Positions 35,521 to 50,749 are shown, counted from the first letter of the stretch. The stretch: 61,828 bases of DNA from Clostridiales bacterium Firm_11 (GCA_001604105.1 LVAQ01000020.1:1-61828); one strand, 5' to 3'. Translations and numbers: made by a program. Notes: a model not told the origin generated them from the sequence alone.

Positions 35521-37068
35521 ATGTATAGTGTTTTGCTGGTGGAAGATGAAGTGGTCATCCGCCAGGCTTTTGAAGCGCTTGTAGATTGGAAAAGCGCCGG
35601 TTTCAAAGTAGTAGCGGTAGCCGCCAATGGGCTGGAAGCGCTGCGCATCCTCAAACAAACCGCCATTGATCTGGTAATGACGGATATCCGCATGCCGCAA
35701 ATGGACGGGATTGCGCTGGCAAGCCACATCCGCGCCGAGTACCCGGATGTAGCGGTGATTTTGCTGAGCGCCTACAGTGAGTTCAGCTATGCGCAGCAGG
35801 CAATCAAGCACGGCGTTTTCGGATATGTGCTCAAAAGCGATGAGCCCGCCAAGATCGTGCAGCAGCTGCTTGCGCTGCGCCTGCAATTGGATCAATCGCG
35901 GGAAAAGGCGGCGCTGGCGCGGGAAGAGAACGAGCGCTTGCTTTGGCAGTATCGCGAGGCGCTTGCCGAAAGCTGGGCGCAGGGCAAAGATGATGAGGCG
36001 CTGTATCTGCATGCCGCCTTTCCTGCCCTGCAAGGCTCCTGGACGCTTGCCGAGGCCATCCCGTTTGAGCAGCAGCGGATGACGCAAACATACGGCACGC
36101 AGGTGATGTTCGCCATCTGGATGCGCATGCGTGAGATTCTGGAGGCTGTACTTACCCAAAACGGCTTCCTGATCCCGTATTTGCAGCGGTTGTTTGTGGT
36201 GACCAACCAGCCCGAAAAACTTTCGCTTGCGCTTACCAAACTGCTGGATGAGCCTTGGGAAACCGAAAACGACGCATTCAGCATGGTCTACTATCCGCAG
36301 ACACTATCGCGGGATACGCTGGCAGAGGGCTTCCGTGCGATGCTGCCAGCGGAGCAGGATTTATTCCGCCTGCGCAACGGCTGCGTTTGCGAAGCCTTTT
36401 TTCCCGTAAAAACGGCTGCCATCCCCAGCGACACCCTTTTACAGGAACTGGCCGATCAACTGGTAGCCGCCATTGCCCGCAAGGATGAAAGCGCCCTGCA
36501 AAAGGCGGTTCAGGCGCTGGAAACCAGGGGGAACCTGCGCAGCCTGCGCAGCATGCAGGAGGTGCAGTTTTTATTGCGCGATGTGCTACGCCTTGCCTCG
36601 CGGGATATCGTTCTCAAGGACGCGTTTGCTTTGCTGCTGGAAGAAACCGCCCAGTGCGCCACCGTCAACGGTGTGCTGCGCCTGCTTGGCGAGCGGCTCA
36701 ACGATATGCTGAAGATGAATACCGTGGACGCGGGTAGCACCCGCAGGGTGATGCGCGCCGCGGCGTTGTATTTGGAACAGCACTTTGCCGAAAACCTTTC
36801 GCTGCAAAGCATGGCCGACCGCTTTTCCATGAGCCCGGGCTATTTTTCAAAGCTGTTTGTAAAAGAGATCGGGTGCAACTATATCGAACGGCTCACGGCG
36901 TTGAGAATCGACTGCGCCAAGCGATTGCTGCGGGAAACCAACGACCGTATTTATGAGATTGCGGGGAAAGTTGGCTACCGAAAGACCCGCCATTTCAGCG
37001 AGATTTTTCGTAAGAACACCGGCGTGAACCCGATTGAGTACCGTGAACTGCACCAGCATACTCTGTGA
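35521..37068 (+). CDS. YesN-type response regulator (REC + AraC)
   Basis: The 515-residue protein has an N-terminal receiver domain (LLVEDE at 5-10, phospho-acceptor Asp55 in MTDIRMPQMDG, conserved lysine at 105). A long middle region of unknown fold (about 130-400) follows, then a C-terminal AraC-type DNA-binding domain (about 410-512, with SLQSMADRFSMSPGYFSKLF and IYEIAGKVGYRKTRHFSEIF). It starts 18 bp after the GH5 gene and is followed 9 bp later by its kinase. It is expected to activate the transporter/hydrolase operon in which it lies. Confidence 0.93.
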   Translation: MYSVLLVEDEVVIRQAFEALVDWKSAGFKVVAVAANGLEALRILKQTAIDLVMTDIRMPQMDGIALASHIRAEYPDVAVILLSAYSEFSYAQQAIKHGVFGYVLKSDEPAKIVQQLLALRLQLDQSREKAALAREENERLLWQYREALAESWAQGKDDEALYLHAAFPALQGSWTLAEAIPFEQQRMTQTYGTQVMFAIWMRMREILEAVLTQNGFLIPYLQRLFVVTNQPEKLSLALTKLLDEPWETENDAFSMVYYPQTLSRDTLAEGFRAMLPAEQDLFRLRNGCVCEAFFPVKTAAIPSDTLLQELADQLVAAIARKDESALQKAVQALETRGNLRSLRSMQEVQFLLRDVLRLASRDIVLKDAFALLLEETAQCATVNGVLRLLGERLNDMLKMNTVDAGSTRRVMRAAALYLEQHFAENLSLQSMADRFSMSPGYFSKLFVKEIGCNYIERLTALRIDCAKRLLRETNDRIYEIAGKVGYRKTRHFSEIFRKNTGVNPIEYRELHQHTL

Positions 37069-37077
37069 GGCGGCATC

Positions 37078-42850
<5,773 letters not shown>

Positions 42851-42990
42851 GCTCACCCTTCCTGCCCGGCGGTGGCGCCATAGCCAGCGTTTTCCTGCCA
42901 AGCGGCAAAACCATTTTCAATTGCTTTGATCTGGTTATGGCTGTATCACAGGCTTTGCAACCAGCGTGTTTCGCGGCTGTCCAACAGGAT

Positions 42991-43030
42991 GAACCCCCAT
43001 GATGAAGCATGCTTTATCATGGGGGTTCTT
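42991..43030 (+). terminator. Strong terminator after the GH2 gene
   Basis: An 18-bp stem with one G-T pair (42991-43008 with 43011-43028) closes a 2-nt loop and is followed by TTGTGT. Confidence 0.8.
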
Positions 43031-43116
43031 GTGTCTGGAACGCACGCAATGGTGAAACGCCGAGCACCTGTTTGGGGCCATGCCGCAGGCGATACCTTTA
43101 CAAATCCCCACAGGCG

Positions 43117-43342
43117 GCGCAGGCGCGCCGCCACAGGCCGTCGAAAAAGCTGGGTAGGGGGCTAGTAACCCTAAACAGGGCACAGGGGGAAACGCTTGCC
43201 GGGGTTTGACATGAAGCCTCAAAGCCTCACCTCACAACCCATAGCGATAGCGAGCGAACAGCCCGCAGGGTTATGCGGCGAGCGATGCTGGAACCCAACC
43301 GAGGATTTTTGACAAGTTGCGGCAGCGCAGGCACGCCGCCAC
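43117..43342. repeat. GC-rich intergenic element bounded by near-identical 18-bp direct repeats
   Basis: GCGCAGGCGCGCCGCCAC at 43117-43134 recurs with one mismatch at 43325-43342. The first copy sits within a hairpin (GGCGGCGC, loop AGGC, GCGCCGCC). The DNA between the copies has no supported gene but several short inverted repeats. The whole gap from 43031 to 43427 is otherwise empty. It could be a small non-autonomous element or a structured RNA. Confidence 0.45.
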
Positions 43343-43427
43343 GCCCATCATGAACCCCATGCGCATACCTTGCGTTTACCCATGCGTGTTCTTTGATGAA
43401 CAGGGTTGCCGCTTCCGTATCGATTCG

Positions 43428-45209
43428 TCAGTATGCTTCCATCTGGTAGATGTGAACGCCGCCCCATTCGCCGTCAAAGGTATAGTCGATTTCGCTTCCG
43501 GTCAACTCCCGCAGATACGCCATCAGCATTTCCGGCTGCGGATCGATGAGCCCGCGCGCCAGCCGTACGTTATCCCGCAGAAACACGGTTGCATCCATAT
43601 CATTCACATCAATGCCAAAGGCGGCAAGCTGGGCGACATACTCCGGTGATCGCGCCCCCCACCCGCCCCAGAACATGACATTGGTGGGAATCCCCCGCGA
43701 TGTATCCGGAAACATGCGCTTGTCGGAAGTAAAGGTTGCGTCATAAATGAACAGAAGATCGGGGTTCTCCAGCGCGTATTCGTCCAAATCCGCGAACGCG
43801 TCAACAAAGGTGGATTCATCGGTATCGTTTGCAGCCTGGGGCGCTAAGGACTGCGCCGCGGGAATGGCATACCACAGCGTGAGGCCGAGCAAACCGCATG
43901 CCAAAACGCCAACGAGCAGCCTGCCTGGCTTACCCAGCGTACGGTATGGCGGCATACAGTCTGCCAGCAAGCCAAACAGCAATGCTGCCGTAGGCAGAAT
44001 AACCATCAACGCGGCGCGCAGGGGCATACGCCCGCCCATCCCAAGATAGAGCAGCAGCGCAATGGATAATAATACCGTCGCTGCAAGCATCAGCCAGCGG
44101 TATCGGGTATCACGCCGCATAAGCAGCAGCCCGATGCCGCTAAGCCCGATAACGCCCAACAGCAGCCATACGCTCCGCATGGCCAGCGGCTCTTTCCGGA
44201 AAAGGCTAAGCGCAACTTGCAAACCCGAGGTCAGCTTCGCGCCGATGCTGTTGACCATATGCGAATCCCGATAGGCGGCGATGGTTTCAAAAGCCTCCGC
44301 CGATATATCGGTATCCATGAAGTACCATTCCTCAACCATCTTCAGCTCGTTCTGGCTCCAACCAATCTGCGTAAGCAGCGCATCCGGCAGCGCTACCCCG
44401 GGGTAATCCATAACAGCGATTCGCGCGCGCTGCCAGCGCAGGTAGTCGTTCATGCCTTTGGCGTTGATTTCCAGCTCACGCAGCCCCGCCAAGGTGCCAA
44501 GCGTTACGGTGAATATAAGGATGACCACTACCAACGGCCGCCAGCCGCGCAGGCGAACTTTGCCGATGCCAAAATGTCGTATGCCCTGGTACAGGATTGC
44601 GCATACGCAAAACAGCAGCGTCGGGAGCGCCGTTATCTGCCGCAGGCTATAGGCAAGCACAACCAGCACAAGGCTTACCAGCATCCCCCTGATGATTTGC
44701 GCATCCGTCTCCCGTTCACAATCTACCGATAGTATCTGAAGCACCGCCGCGGCTGCCAGCATTGCCGCCGTTACCGTATAGGTGATCACGGCACAATACA
44801 TCATCGCAAACCCCAGAAGATAACTCACCGATGCAACCCCGCCGATCACGCTTGAATGACCCGCATTGACAAAGCAGCGCAGGATGCTCTTGCTGCTGAT
44901 GATGCAAGCCAGCCACAGAAAGAACAATTGCAGATAGCTGAACCATGCGATGCCGGGGAAAGCTATGCCCAGCCAACGCAGCGGGTACACCAGCAGCGCA
45001 TTGAGGTACAGGTGGAAGGTGGGCAACGTGCTGGTGCTATAGCCCATGAACAGCCGCAGGATAACGCCATCATCATTGTTATAGTAGTGCATGACCCCAA
45101 ACAACCAGAGACATCCAAGCAGCAGGGAACTTACCGTCGCCGAGAAAAGCCATACGGTTACTGTGGAAGGTTTGTTTTTTTGTGCCATTGTATTTACTGA
45201 GCGAGCCAC
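43428..45209 (-). CDS. Polytopic membrane protein, possible GT-C glycosyltransferase
   Basis: The 593-residue protein has about eleven to twelve membrane helices and a C-terminal extracytoplasmic domain of about 130 residues (from DSTFVDAFADLDEYALENP onward). An acidic loop after the first helix (HYYNNDDGVILR, about 41-52) is in the place where GT-C enzymes carry catalytic acidic residues. I do not recognise a named family. The GTG start at 45209 is secured by AGGAGG six bases before it. The gene is preceded by three degenerate tandem copies of its own 5' end. A similar polytopic protein is encoded divergently at 46.1 kb, suggesting a surface-glycan function. Confidence 0.7.
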   Translation of the reverse strand: MARSVNTMAQKNKPSTVTVWLFSATVSSLLLGCLWLFGVMHYYNNDDGVILRLFMGYSTSTLPTFHLYLNALLVYPLRWLGIAFPGIAWFSYLQLFFLWLACIISSKSILRCFVNAGHSSVIGGVASVSYLLGFAMMYCAVITYTVTAAMLAAAAVLQILSVDCERETDAQIIRGMLVSLVLVVLAYSLRQITALPTLLFCVCAILYQGIRHFGIGKVRLRGWRPLVVVILIFTVTLGTLAGLRELEINAKGMNDYLRWQRARIAVMDYPGVALPDALLTQIGWSQNELKMVEEWYFMDTDISAEAFETIAAYRDSHMVNSIGAKLTSGLQVALSLFRKEPLAMRSVWLLLGVIGLSGIGLLLMRRDTRYRWLMLAATVLLSIALLLYLGMGGRMPLRAALMVILPTAALLFGLLADCMPPYRTLGKPGRLLVGVLACGLLGLTLWYAIPAAQSLAPQAANDTDESTFVDAFADLDEYALENPDLLFIYDATFTSDKRMFPDTSRGIPTNVMFWGGWGARSPEYVAQLAAFGIDVNDMDATVFLRDNVRLARGLIDPQPEMLMAYLRELTGSEIDYTFDGEWGGVHIYQMEAY

Positions 45210-45765
45210 GATATGCCTCCTATGGTTTAATGAAATTTAATAGAATGCCATCATCTTTGTGAACGTAGTGCATGACCCTAAACAACCAGAGACATCCAAG
45301 CAGCAGGGAACTTACCGTTGCGCAAGAAAGCCATACGGTTACCGTGAAAGGTTTGTTTTTATGCCATTGCATTTGCTGAGCGAGCCACGATATGCCTCCT
45401 ATGGTTTAATGAGATTTGATAGAACGCCATCATCCTTGTGAACGTAGTGCATGACCCCAAACAACCAGAGCCATCCAAGCAGCAGGGAACTTACCGTTGC
45501 GCAAGAAAGCCATACGGTTACCGTGAAAGGTTGTTTTTATGCCATTGCATTTGCTGAGCGAGCCACGATATGCCTCCTATGGTTTAATGAAATTTGATAG
45601 AACGCCATCATCCTTGTGAATGTAGTGCATGACCCTAAACAACCAGAGACATCCATGCAACAGGAAACTCACCGTTGCGCAAGAAAGCCATACGGTTACC
45701 GTGAAAGGTTTGTTTTTATGCCATTGCATTTGCTGAGCGAGCCACGATATGCCTCCTATGGGTTT
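45061..45765 (-). repeat. Four tandem ~179-bp repeats: a gene 5' end plus three upstream copies
   Basis: A unit of 178-181 bp is present four times, at about 45061-45242, 45243-45421, 45422-45599 and 45600-45765. The first is the start of the membrane-protein gene with its ribosome site. The other three lie upstream on the minus strand and each keep AGGAGG and a GTG start (at 45388, 45566 and 45745). All three are 2 bp shorter after the eighth codon, so each reads nine residues (MARSANAMA) and stops. Copies two to four resemble each other more than the functional one. Confidence 0.9.
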
Positions 45766-46056
45766 ACTTGAGAATGGATCGAAAGAAAGAAGGATCTCAA
45801 AGCGCCTATGGAGTATAACAATTATGCAACGGAACGTCAACCAGATATAACCATTGCAAACAAAAATCGGTGGGTTCCACAAAGCCATGCCACCCATGTC
45901 TGGATCGGCGTTGGCTGCATGTTCCTCATCGCATTGCTGAGAAACCCTTCCTAACCCAGCCATTACCTGCGTTCCGCGCCTCGGCGCGAGCCATGCGCCC
46001 GTGCCTCCGATGTGTTCGTTCCTATAATTCTTATCGTTCCATAACCATACTTGCTG

Positions 46057-46084
46057 TTGCTTTTTCACCAAATATCAGTATACT
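46057..46084 (+). promoter_or_regulatory. Promoter of the second membrane-protein gene
   Basis: TTGCTT (46057-46062) and TATACT (46079-46084) are separated by 16 bp, about 28 bp before the start codon. The stretch from 45766 to 46056 upstream holds no recognised feature. Confidence 0.55.
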
Positions 46085-46112
46085 GGTATGGACAAGTTCA
46101 AGGAGTTGTTTC

Positions 46113-47642
46113 ATGCATACACTTCGTCGAGTCATGCGCAAAGAACTGGAGATTGTGCTCATCATCCTCTTAACGTTGCTCTATGGTTTCCTGATTGCCA
46201 CAGCGTTACGCCCCATCATCCCGGAAGGTGGATTTGACTCCACCTTGTTTTTATCGACCGGCAAAGGCTGGTTAAGCGGGCGGTTACCCTATCGGGATCT
46301 GTTTGAGCACAAGGGTCCTGTATTGTATGCTATTCAGGCCATTGCCATGCTGCCGCTTCGATCTTCTTCGATGGTATGGGGGTTGGAGTTGCTGTTTTTT
46401 GTATCTTCCCTGCTCCTGCTGCGGTCCATGGCTCGTATGGCGCAAATCAAACTGCCGGCGCGCTGCCTTACCTACATAAGCTATACACTGCTGTTAGCCA
46501 CCTGTTTGGAGAAGGGCAACTTCTCCGAGGAGTACAGCGCATTGTTTACGCTGCTTGGGTATTGGGCGCTGTTTTATGCGACCATCAAGGGTTTTCGCGT
46601 ATGGATTGGCGGGTTGATGGGCACGATGTTTGCCTTGCTGTTCTGGATTCGTCCAAACAACGCGCTGCCGTTATGTTGCGCCATTATCGCGTTGGTGATC
46701 GTGCTGCTGCGCAAAAAGCAGATACGGCAACTGCTGACCTTAACCCTCACGGGATTTGGCAGCGCACTCTTCCTTTCGCTGTTGATTATGGTCTATTTTC
46801 ATGCAAAAGGCGCGCTTGACCATTTGCTGGATACGTACTTCACCTTTAACATATGGTATACCAAAGCGTTTGCGCAATCACGTTCCTTTCACGGTTTATT
46901 CTCCACGTATTATGGGCGTTTCAGTACGGTATCGCTTGGGCTGTGTGTATTTGGTACCGCATACGTGTTACGCGGGCGCAGGCAGGAACGTTTGCGCATC
47001 CTTGCTGTGATGGCAGGCACGGTTGTTGCGCTTATCAGTTGCTGGTTGCCAAACAATCCTTTTTTCCACTATTTCATCATGGTTATGCCGACCCTTGCGC
47101 TGGGTTTGGTCTATTTTTACGATCAGCTACTGGCAGATGCTGACAAACTAAGGCAGGCTCTGCGTGCGCGTCAAACGCGGTTTACCTTCCAAGGCATTTC
47201 GCGCGTCGCTTTATTGCTGGCGGCACTGTACTGCGGCAGCGTGCTGGCGCATCATGCCCTCGGTACGTTTATCGGCGTGAAGCGGGAATCAATCACGGAC
47301 AATGTTCATGCGCGGCTGGGATGCCTCCGCAAGGCCATCCCTCCGGACGAGTACCCCGAAACCTTAGTAATCGCTACGGATAACCTCCTGTTATGGTATG
47401 AGGTATACAACCAGCTGCCCCCCAAAAAGTATTACTTCGGTTATGATTACATCGCAAGGGCGGATGCCAAGCGCGAAGCCGAGATCATCCGCCAGTTTGA
47501 GATCGATCCGCCCAAATGGATATTAACCAATGCGGGCGAGGCCAACGCGGAGCCAACGGCGGGAATTCTGACGGAGCATTACACGCTGGTGGGCATCAAC
47601 CGAAGAACACAGCTTTATCGCCTGACGGAAAGCATGCAGTGA
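46113..47642 (+). CDS. Polytopic membrane glycosyltransferase (family 39-like, GT-C)
   Basis: From the ATG at 46113 (AAGGAG site) the product has 509 residues with about nine to ten helices. After the first helix comes TGKGWLSGRLPYRDLFEHKG. This resembles the first extracytoplasmic loop of PMT/ArnT-type enzymes, where a DxFxHKxP-like motif carries the catalytic acid. The C-terminal part (about 390-509) is a soluble domain outside the membrane. Such proteins move sugars from polyprenyl-phosphate donors. The acceptor is unknown. A strong terminator follows. Confidence 0.72.
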   Translation: MHTLRRVMRKELEIVLIILLTLLYGFLIATALRPIIPEGGFDSTLFLSTGKGWLSGRLPYRDLFEHKGPVLYAIQAIAMLPLRSSSMVWGLELLFFVSSLLLLRSMARMAQIKLPARCLTYISYTLLLATCLEKGNFSEEYSALFTLLGYWALFYATIKGFRVWIGGLMGTMFALLFWIRPNNALPLCCAIIALVIVLLRKKQIRQLLTLTLTGFGSALFLSLLIMVYFHAKGALDHLLDTYFTFNIWYTKAFAQSRSFHGLFSTYYGRFSTVSLGLCVFGTAYVLRGRRQERLRILAVMAGTVVALISCWLPNNPFFHYFIMVMPTLALGLVYFYDQLLADADKLRQALRARQTRFTFQGISRVALLLAALYCGSVLAHHALGTFIGVKRESITDNVHARLGCLRKAIPPDEYPETLVIATDNLLLWYEVYNQLPPKKYYFGYDYIARADAKREAEIIRQFEIDPPKWILTNAGEANAEPTAGILTEHYTLVGINRRTQLYRLTESMQ

Positions 47643-47665
47643 CGCCGCGCCATCGAAGGCAATAA

Positions 47666-47724
47666 AAAAGGAAACGAAGCCACAATCCAACACCCTGATA
47701 CGTGCATTGCCTTCGTTTCCTTTT
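47666..47724 (+). terminator. Terminator after the family 39-like gene
   Basis: A 14-bp perfect stem (47666-47679 with 47711-47724) encloses a 31-nt loop. The second arm ends in CCTTTT, 24 bp after the stop codon. Confidence 0.7.
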
Positions 47725-47784
47725 CGAACAACCTGCATTTTTCATACTCGCGAAACGTTCATAAGAAGCGTCCCTAACGCAAAA

Positions 47785-47843
47785 ACATCATAACCACAGC
47801 CTAGCTAATGGTTATGATGTAAAAACCCCTTTAGCTACGGGGT
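47785..47843 (-). terminator. Tandem terminators of yebC
   Basis: On the minus strand a CCCC/GGGG hairpin (47825-47843) followed by TTTTTAC precedes a perfect 12-bp hairpin (47785-47796 with 47809-47820) followed by TTTTT. Both lie 55-115 bp beyond the yebC stop. Confidence 0.8.
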
Positions 47844-47898
47844 AACGTTTGGGTATATCGCTTTTTGCGCACTGTTGCAATCCCAGTGCTTAAATGGC

Positions 47899-48642
47899 TC
47901 AATCTTCGTCTTCTTCCTCCGGCAGCTCGGCATTGTGCCACACGTTCTGCACATCGTCATTGTCTTCCAGCATATCCAGCATCTTTTGGATTTTCTCGAT
48001 ATGCTCCGGCGAAGGCGCCACTGTGTTTTGCGGGATCATCTGCACCTCAGCGGTGAGGAAGTCAAAGCCCGCGCCCTCGAGTTTTTCACGCACGGCGGAA
48101 AACTCCGTCGGGTCGGTGGTGATTTCAAAGGCATCATCCAGCGCCTGTACATCTTCTGCGCCTGCATCCAGCGCCTGCATCAGGATGTCGTCCTCATCCA
48201 TATCGGCATTGCGGGCGATTACCAGCAGCCCTTTTTTATCAAACAGGAAGCTTACCGAGCCATTGACGCCCAGCTGACCGTCGTTTTTGGCAAAACAATG
48301 GCGGATGTCGCTGGCGGTACGGTTGCGGTTATCGCTGATGCACTCTACGATTACCGCCACGCCGCCGGGAGCGTACCCTTCATAGGCGATTTCAAAATAG
48401 TCCACATTGCCCAGTTCCCCCGCCGCCTTTTTAATGGAACGGGTGATGTTATCATTGGGCATATTGTTCTGCTTGGCTTTGGCGATCACATCGCGCAGCT
48501 TGCTGTTGCTATCCGGATTGCTGCCGCCCTCACGCACCGCGATGGCGATCTCGCGCCCAATCTTTGTAAAAATCTTGCCGCGAACCGCGTCCGTCTTGCC
48601 TTTTTTAATTTTGATATTAGCCCATTTGCTGTGTCCAGACAT
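47899..48642 (-). CDS. yebC: YebC/PmpR family regulator
   Basis: The 247-residue protein is full length for the family and begins with the invariant MSGHSKWANIKIKKGK. It continues with TKIGREIAIAVREGG (about 26-40), a NNMPNDNI segment and GYAPGGVAVIVECISDN (about 89-105). YebC proteins are cytoplasmic. They have been described as transcription regulators and more recently as factors helping ribosomes through proline-rich stretches. The acidic tail (ELPEEEDED) is typical. It is monocistronic with double terminators. This is a housekeeping gene and a useful taxonomic marker. Confidence 0.97.
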   Translation of the reverse strand: MSGHSKWANIKIKKGKTDAVRGKIFTKIGREIAIAVREGGSNPDSNSKLRDVIAKAKQNNMPNDNITRSIKKAAGELGNVDYFEIAYEGYAPGGVAVIVECISDNRNRTASDIRHCFAKNDGQLGVNGSVSFLFDKKGLLVIARNADMDEDDILMQALDAGAEDVQALDDAFEITTDPTEFSAVREKLEGAGFDFLTAEVQMIPQNTVAPSPEHIEKIQKMLDMLEDNDDVQNVWHNAELPEEEDED

Positions 48643-49258
48643 CGTATCAGCCTCTCTTGCTTATATCGTGCCGTATGCATCGGCCTTGAATGTTATTTGC
48701 AACAATAAAGTTTAGCACTTTATGCGCATATGGTCAAGCTTTGGAGGCGGCGTGCTAAAGGGCATTTTGTACTGCTTCATTATGTTTCTACGGTATCACT
48801 TTTCTTCTTTTGAAAAAGCTTGTCTAATCAAGACCCATGCGTGAGCTGTGACCACAGGCAAGCAATCTAAAAGAAAGAATGGTATGCAACATGAAGGCAG
48901 GGTGGATTACGGCGGAGATTCGCAGCCGCGGTCAAGGTACGTTTGATGGGGTATGTCAAGGCGAAGATAATGTATAGGAACATTGTTCTTCCCGAACAGC
49001 CGCCGCGAGAAACACGCCCTGCTTCCATCCATGAGATACGAATACCCATGGAGCGGAAACCCGGCGCACGTTTCGGCAAGGATTCTTACACAGGCCGCAC
49101 TGGCGTGGTTTGCAGCGCGGTATGCTCATTGACCGTTTTACCTAAGGCCGTGCCGCCAAACAGGAAGCTAAATGCGCTACCCGAGCTGTTTTGGCTTGTC
49201 GCGGGCGTAGAACGAACCGTTGAGGATTCCCCTATTGAACACCTCCGAGCCTGCTAAA
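48643..49258. other. Intergenic stretch with no supported gene
   Basis: Short frames exist on both strands (the longest, 104 residues, at 48943-49257 plus), but none has a ribosome site or recognisable sequence. No RNA gene was identified. Confidence 0.35.
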
Positions 49259-49284
49259 GGGGAGCAATCAGCTGATTGCTCCCC
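49259..49284 (-). terminator. Terminator of trmO
   Basis: A 26-bp perfect palindrome (13-bp arms) is followed on the minus strand by TTTAGC, 20 bp after the trmO stop. Confidence 0.7.
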
Positions 49285-49303
49285 CAAGTGAATGAGAGGC
49301 CGA

Positions 49304-49777
49304 TTAGAAGGTAAACTCGCTGCCCCAGTCAAAATCGCCGGAACTTTCGCAGTTCTTTGGCCAGTGTGCGCACCACTGCGGCACGCGAGGGTTCTCAACC
49401 CGGTCCAGGCTAGGTGTATAGGGCTTGAGATCCAGCAGCGGGCTGCCCTCGTTAGCATCAATATACGCAAGTCCAACGATACCGTTTGCAGCGTCCATAT
49501 AGGTCACTTCGGCGCACGACAGCGCAATGGGGTTGGGTCTGCTGGGGCTGCGCATGGCAAAGACGCCAATCTGATCCGGTCCATGCACATACGGTTTGGT
49601 TTCGGTGGTTTTAGCCCGCTCTTCCGCCGTATCACAACCGTCAAACCACCATATTACCTGAATGTGGCTGAAGCCCTCCAGCCCCTGCAACGCGCCCAGA
49701 TATTCGCGATCGATCCGCAGGCAATGCTGCCCCTGATTTGTGCTGATTTTCCCAATGGTACGTAAAGAAAACGCCAT
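49304..49777 (-). CDS. trmO: tRNA (adenine37-N6)-methyltransferase TrmO
   Basis: The 157-residue protein has the TsaA/YaeB fold signature: LEGFSHIQVIWWFDGCD (about 33-49), then MRSPSRPNPIALSCAEV (about 75-91), where RSPxRPNPI is the family hallmark, and LLDLKPYTPSLD (about 115-126). TrmO methylates the t6A37 of certain tRNAs with S-adenosylmethionine. The protein is short compared with the E. coli form (about 235) but normal for the Firmicute short form. The rest of the gap up to 50055 holds only the divergent promoter space. Confidence 0.9.
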   Translation of the reverse strand: MAFSLRTIGKISTNQGQHCLRIDREYLGALQGLEGFSHIQVIWWFDGCDTAEERAKTTETKPYVHGPDQIGVFAMRSPSRPNPIALSCAEVTYMDAANGIVGLAYIDANEGSPLLDLKPYTPSLDRVENPRVPQWCAHWPKNCESSGDFDWGSEFTF

Positions 49778-50055
49778 GTGTTTCTCTCCTTAGAATTAGA
49801 ATGATCAGCGCTGATACCCTCATTGTAGCAGGAGTTTCGCACACTACAAGCCCCATTTTTGCAAAATCAGCCAGCCTTTGTCCGAGTAGGCGCTCTCAGT
49901 TTTTCCACCATATCGTTTTGCCCGTTCCGCGATGCAAGTGCCTTCATTCGTCGAAATGGGATCAATGGCTGGGGCGAATCCCACAAAAGCGCAAGAATCA
50001 TGAAAGAATACCGCCACCATTGTGATAGAATAGCCTGTAAGGGAGGTGATGCAGG

Positions 50056-50391
50056 ATGGATGGGTCTACCGCAGTTTCCCAGGCAATCGCTTATATCGAA
50101 CATAACCTTTCCCAAAAGCTTGATCTGCAAGCTGTAGCGGAGGCTGTTCATTACTCAAAATATCACCTGCACCGAACCTTTACCCGCGTGGTAGGCATGA
50201 CCGTCCACGATTATGGATTGCGGCGCAAGCTGACCGAAGCGGCTAAGCTGCTGGCGTTTTCCAATCTGCCGATCCTGCACATCGCGCTGTTTGCCGGGTA
50301 TCAGGCGCCCGGCAGCGTAATTCGGGGCGAACTGACACGCAAGCGTCAGTTTAGAATTCGAAACGGGCAGCTGGAATTCGCGCTGCGTTGA
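50056..50391 (+). CDS. Short AraC-like DNA-binding protein with an altered C-terminus
   Basis: This 111-residue protein consists only of an AraC-type domain. The first helix-turn-helix is good (DLQAVAEAVHYSKYHLHRTF, about 23-42). The second begins normally (ILHIALFAGYQ) but then departs from the usual SQQAFxRAFKxxYGxSP pattern, reading APGSVIRGELTRKRQ. It regains a family-like ending (FRIRNGQLEFALR). A small internal scramble or compensated frameshift would explain this. GGGAGG precedes the ATG. Whether it still binds DNA is uncertain. Confidence 0.65.
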   Translation: MDGSTAVSQAIAYIEHNLSQKLDLQAVAEAVHYSKYHLHRTFTRVVGMTVHDYGLRRKLTEAAKLLAFSNLPILHIALFAGYQAPGSVIRGELTRKRQFRIRNGQLEFALR

Positions 50392-50749
50392 TTCTTTGCA
50401 TAACCAAGCTTCTCCAAATGGACGAACATCAGCAAACTTTTTCCGCCCGAATTGAACCATCGCGTTCAATCCGTTCCTACCTACGGTACCGCGAATCATA
50501 CGCTCCGATAATGCAAAACGTGCACCCCGCCCAAGACTGCTTCATGCCAGACGCACAAGGTTCATCGAAAGCATATAACTGTCTTAAAAGAGCATATTTG
50601 TTCTTTCAGCCTTCGCGCGCATCGTTTATACTTATCCATGAACAATATGAAAATGCCCTGCCCTTTGATCCTGCCACTGTGCTTGGATGAGGGAGGCGCT
50701 TCCAGCTCATCCCGCTAACCGTCAATATATAGCAAAGTGAGTGATTCCA
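50392..50749. other. Intergenic region with a possible promoter for the DUF4038-type gene
   Basis: No gene is supported here. Around 50605-50633, TTTCAG and TATACT are separated by 17 bp and could serve the gene starting at 50750; the -35 box is poor. Confidence 0.35.

Noticed and set aside
45061..45765. CRISPR array
   Set aside because: Repeats of ~179 bp are adjacent without spacers and match the neighbouring gene.
45577..46071. 164-residue minus-strand frame running through repeat copy four
   Set aside because: It is an out-of-phase reading of a degenerate copy of the membrane-protein 5' end; the real start in each copy is the GTG after AGGAGG and stops after nine residues.
48943..49257. 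104-residue plus-strand frame between yebC and trmO
   Set aside because: There is no start signal, no recognisable motif, and the composition is unlike neighbouring genes.
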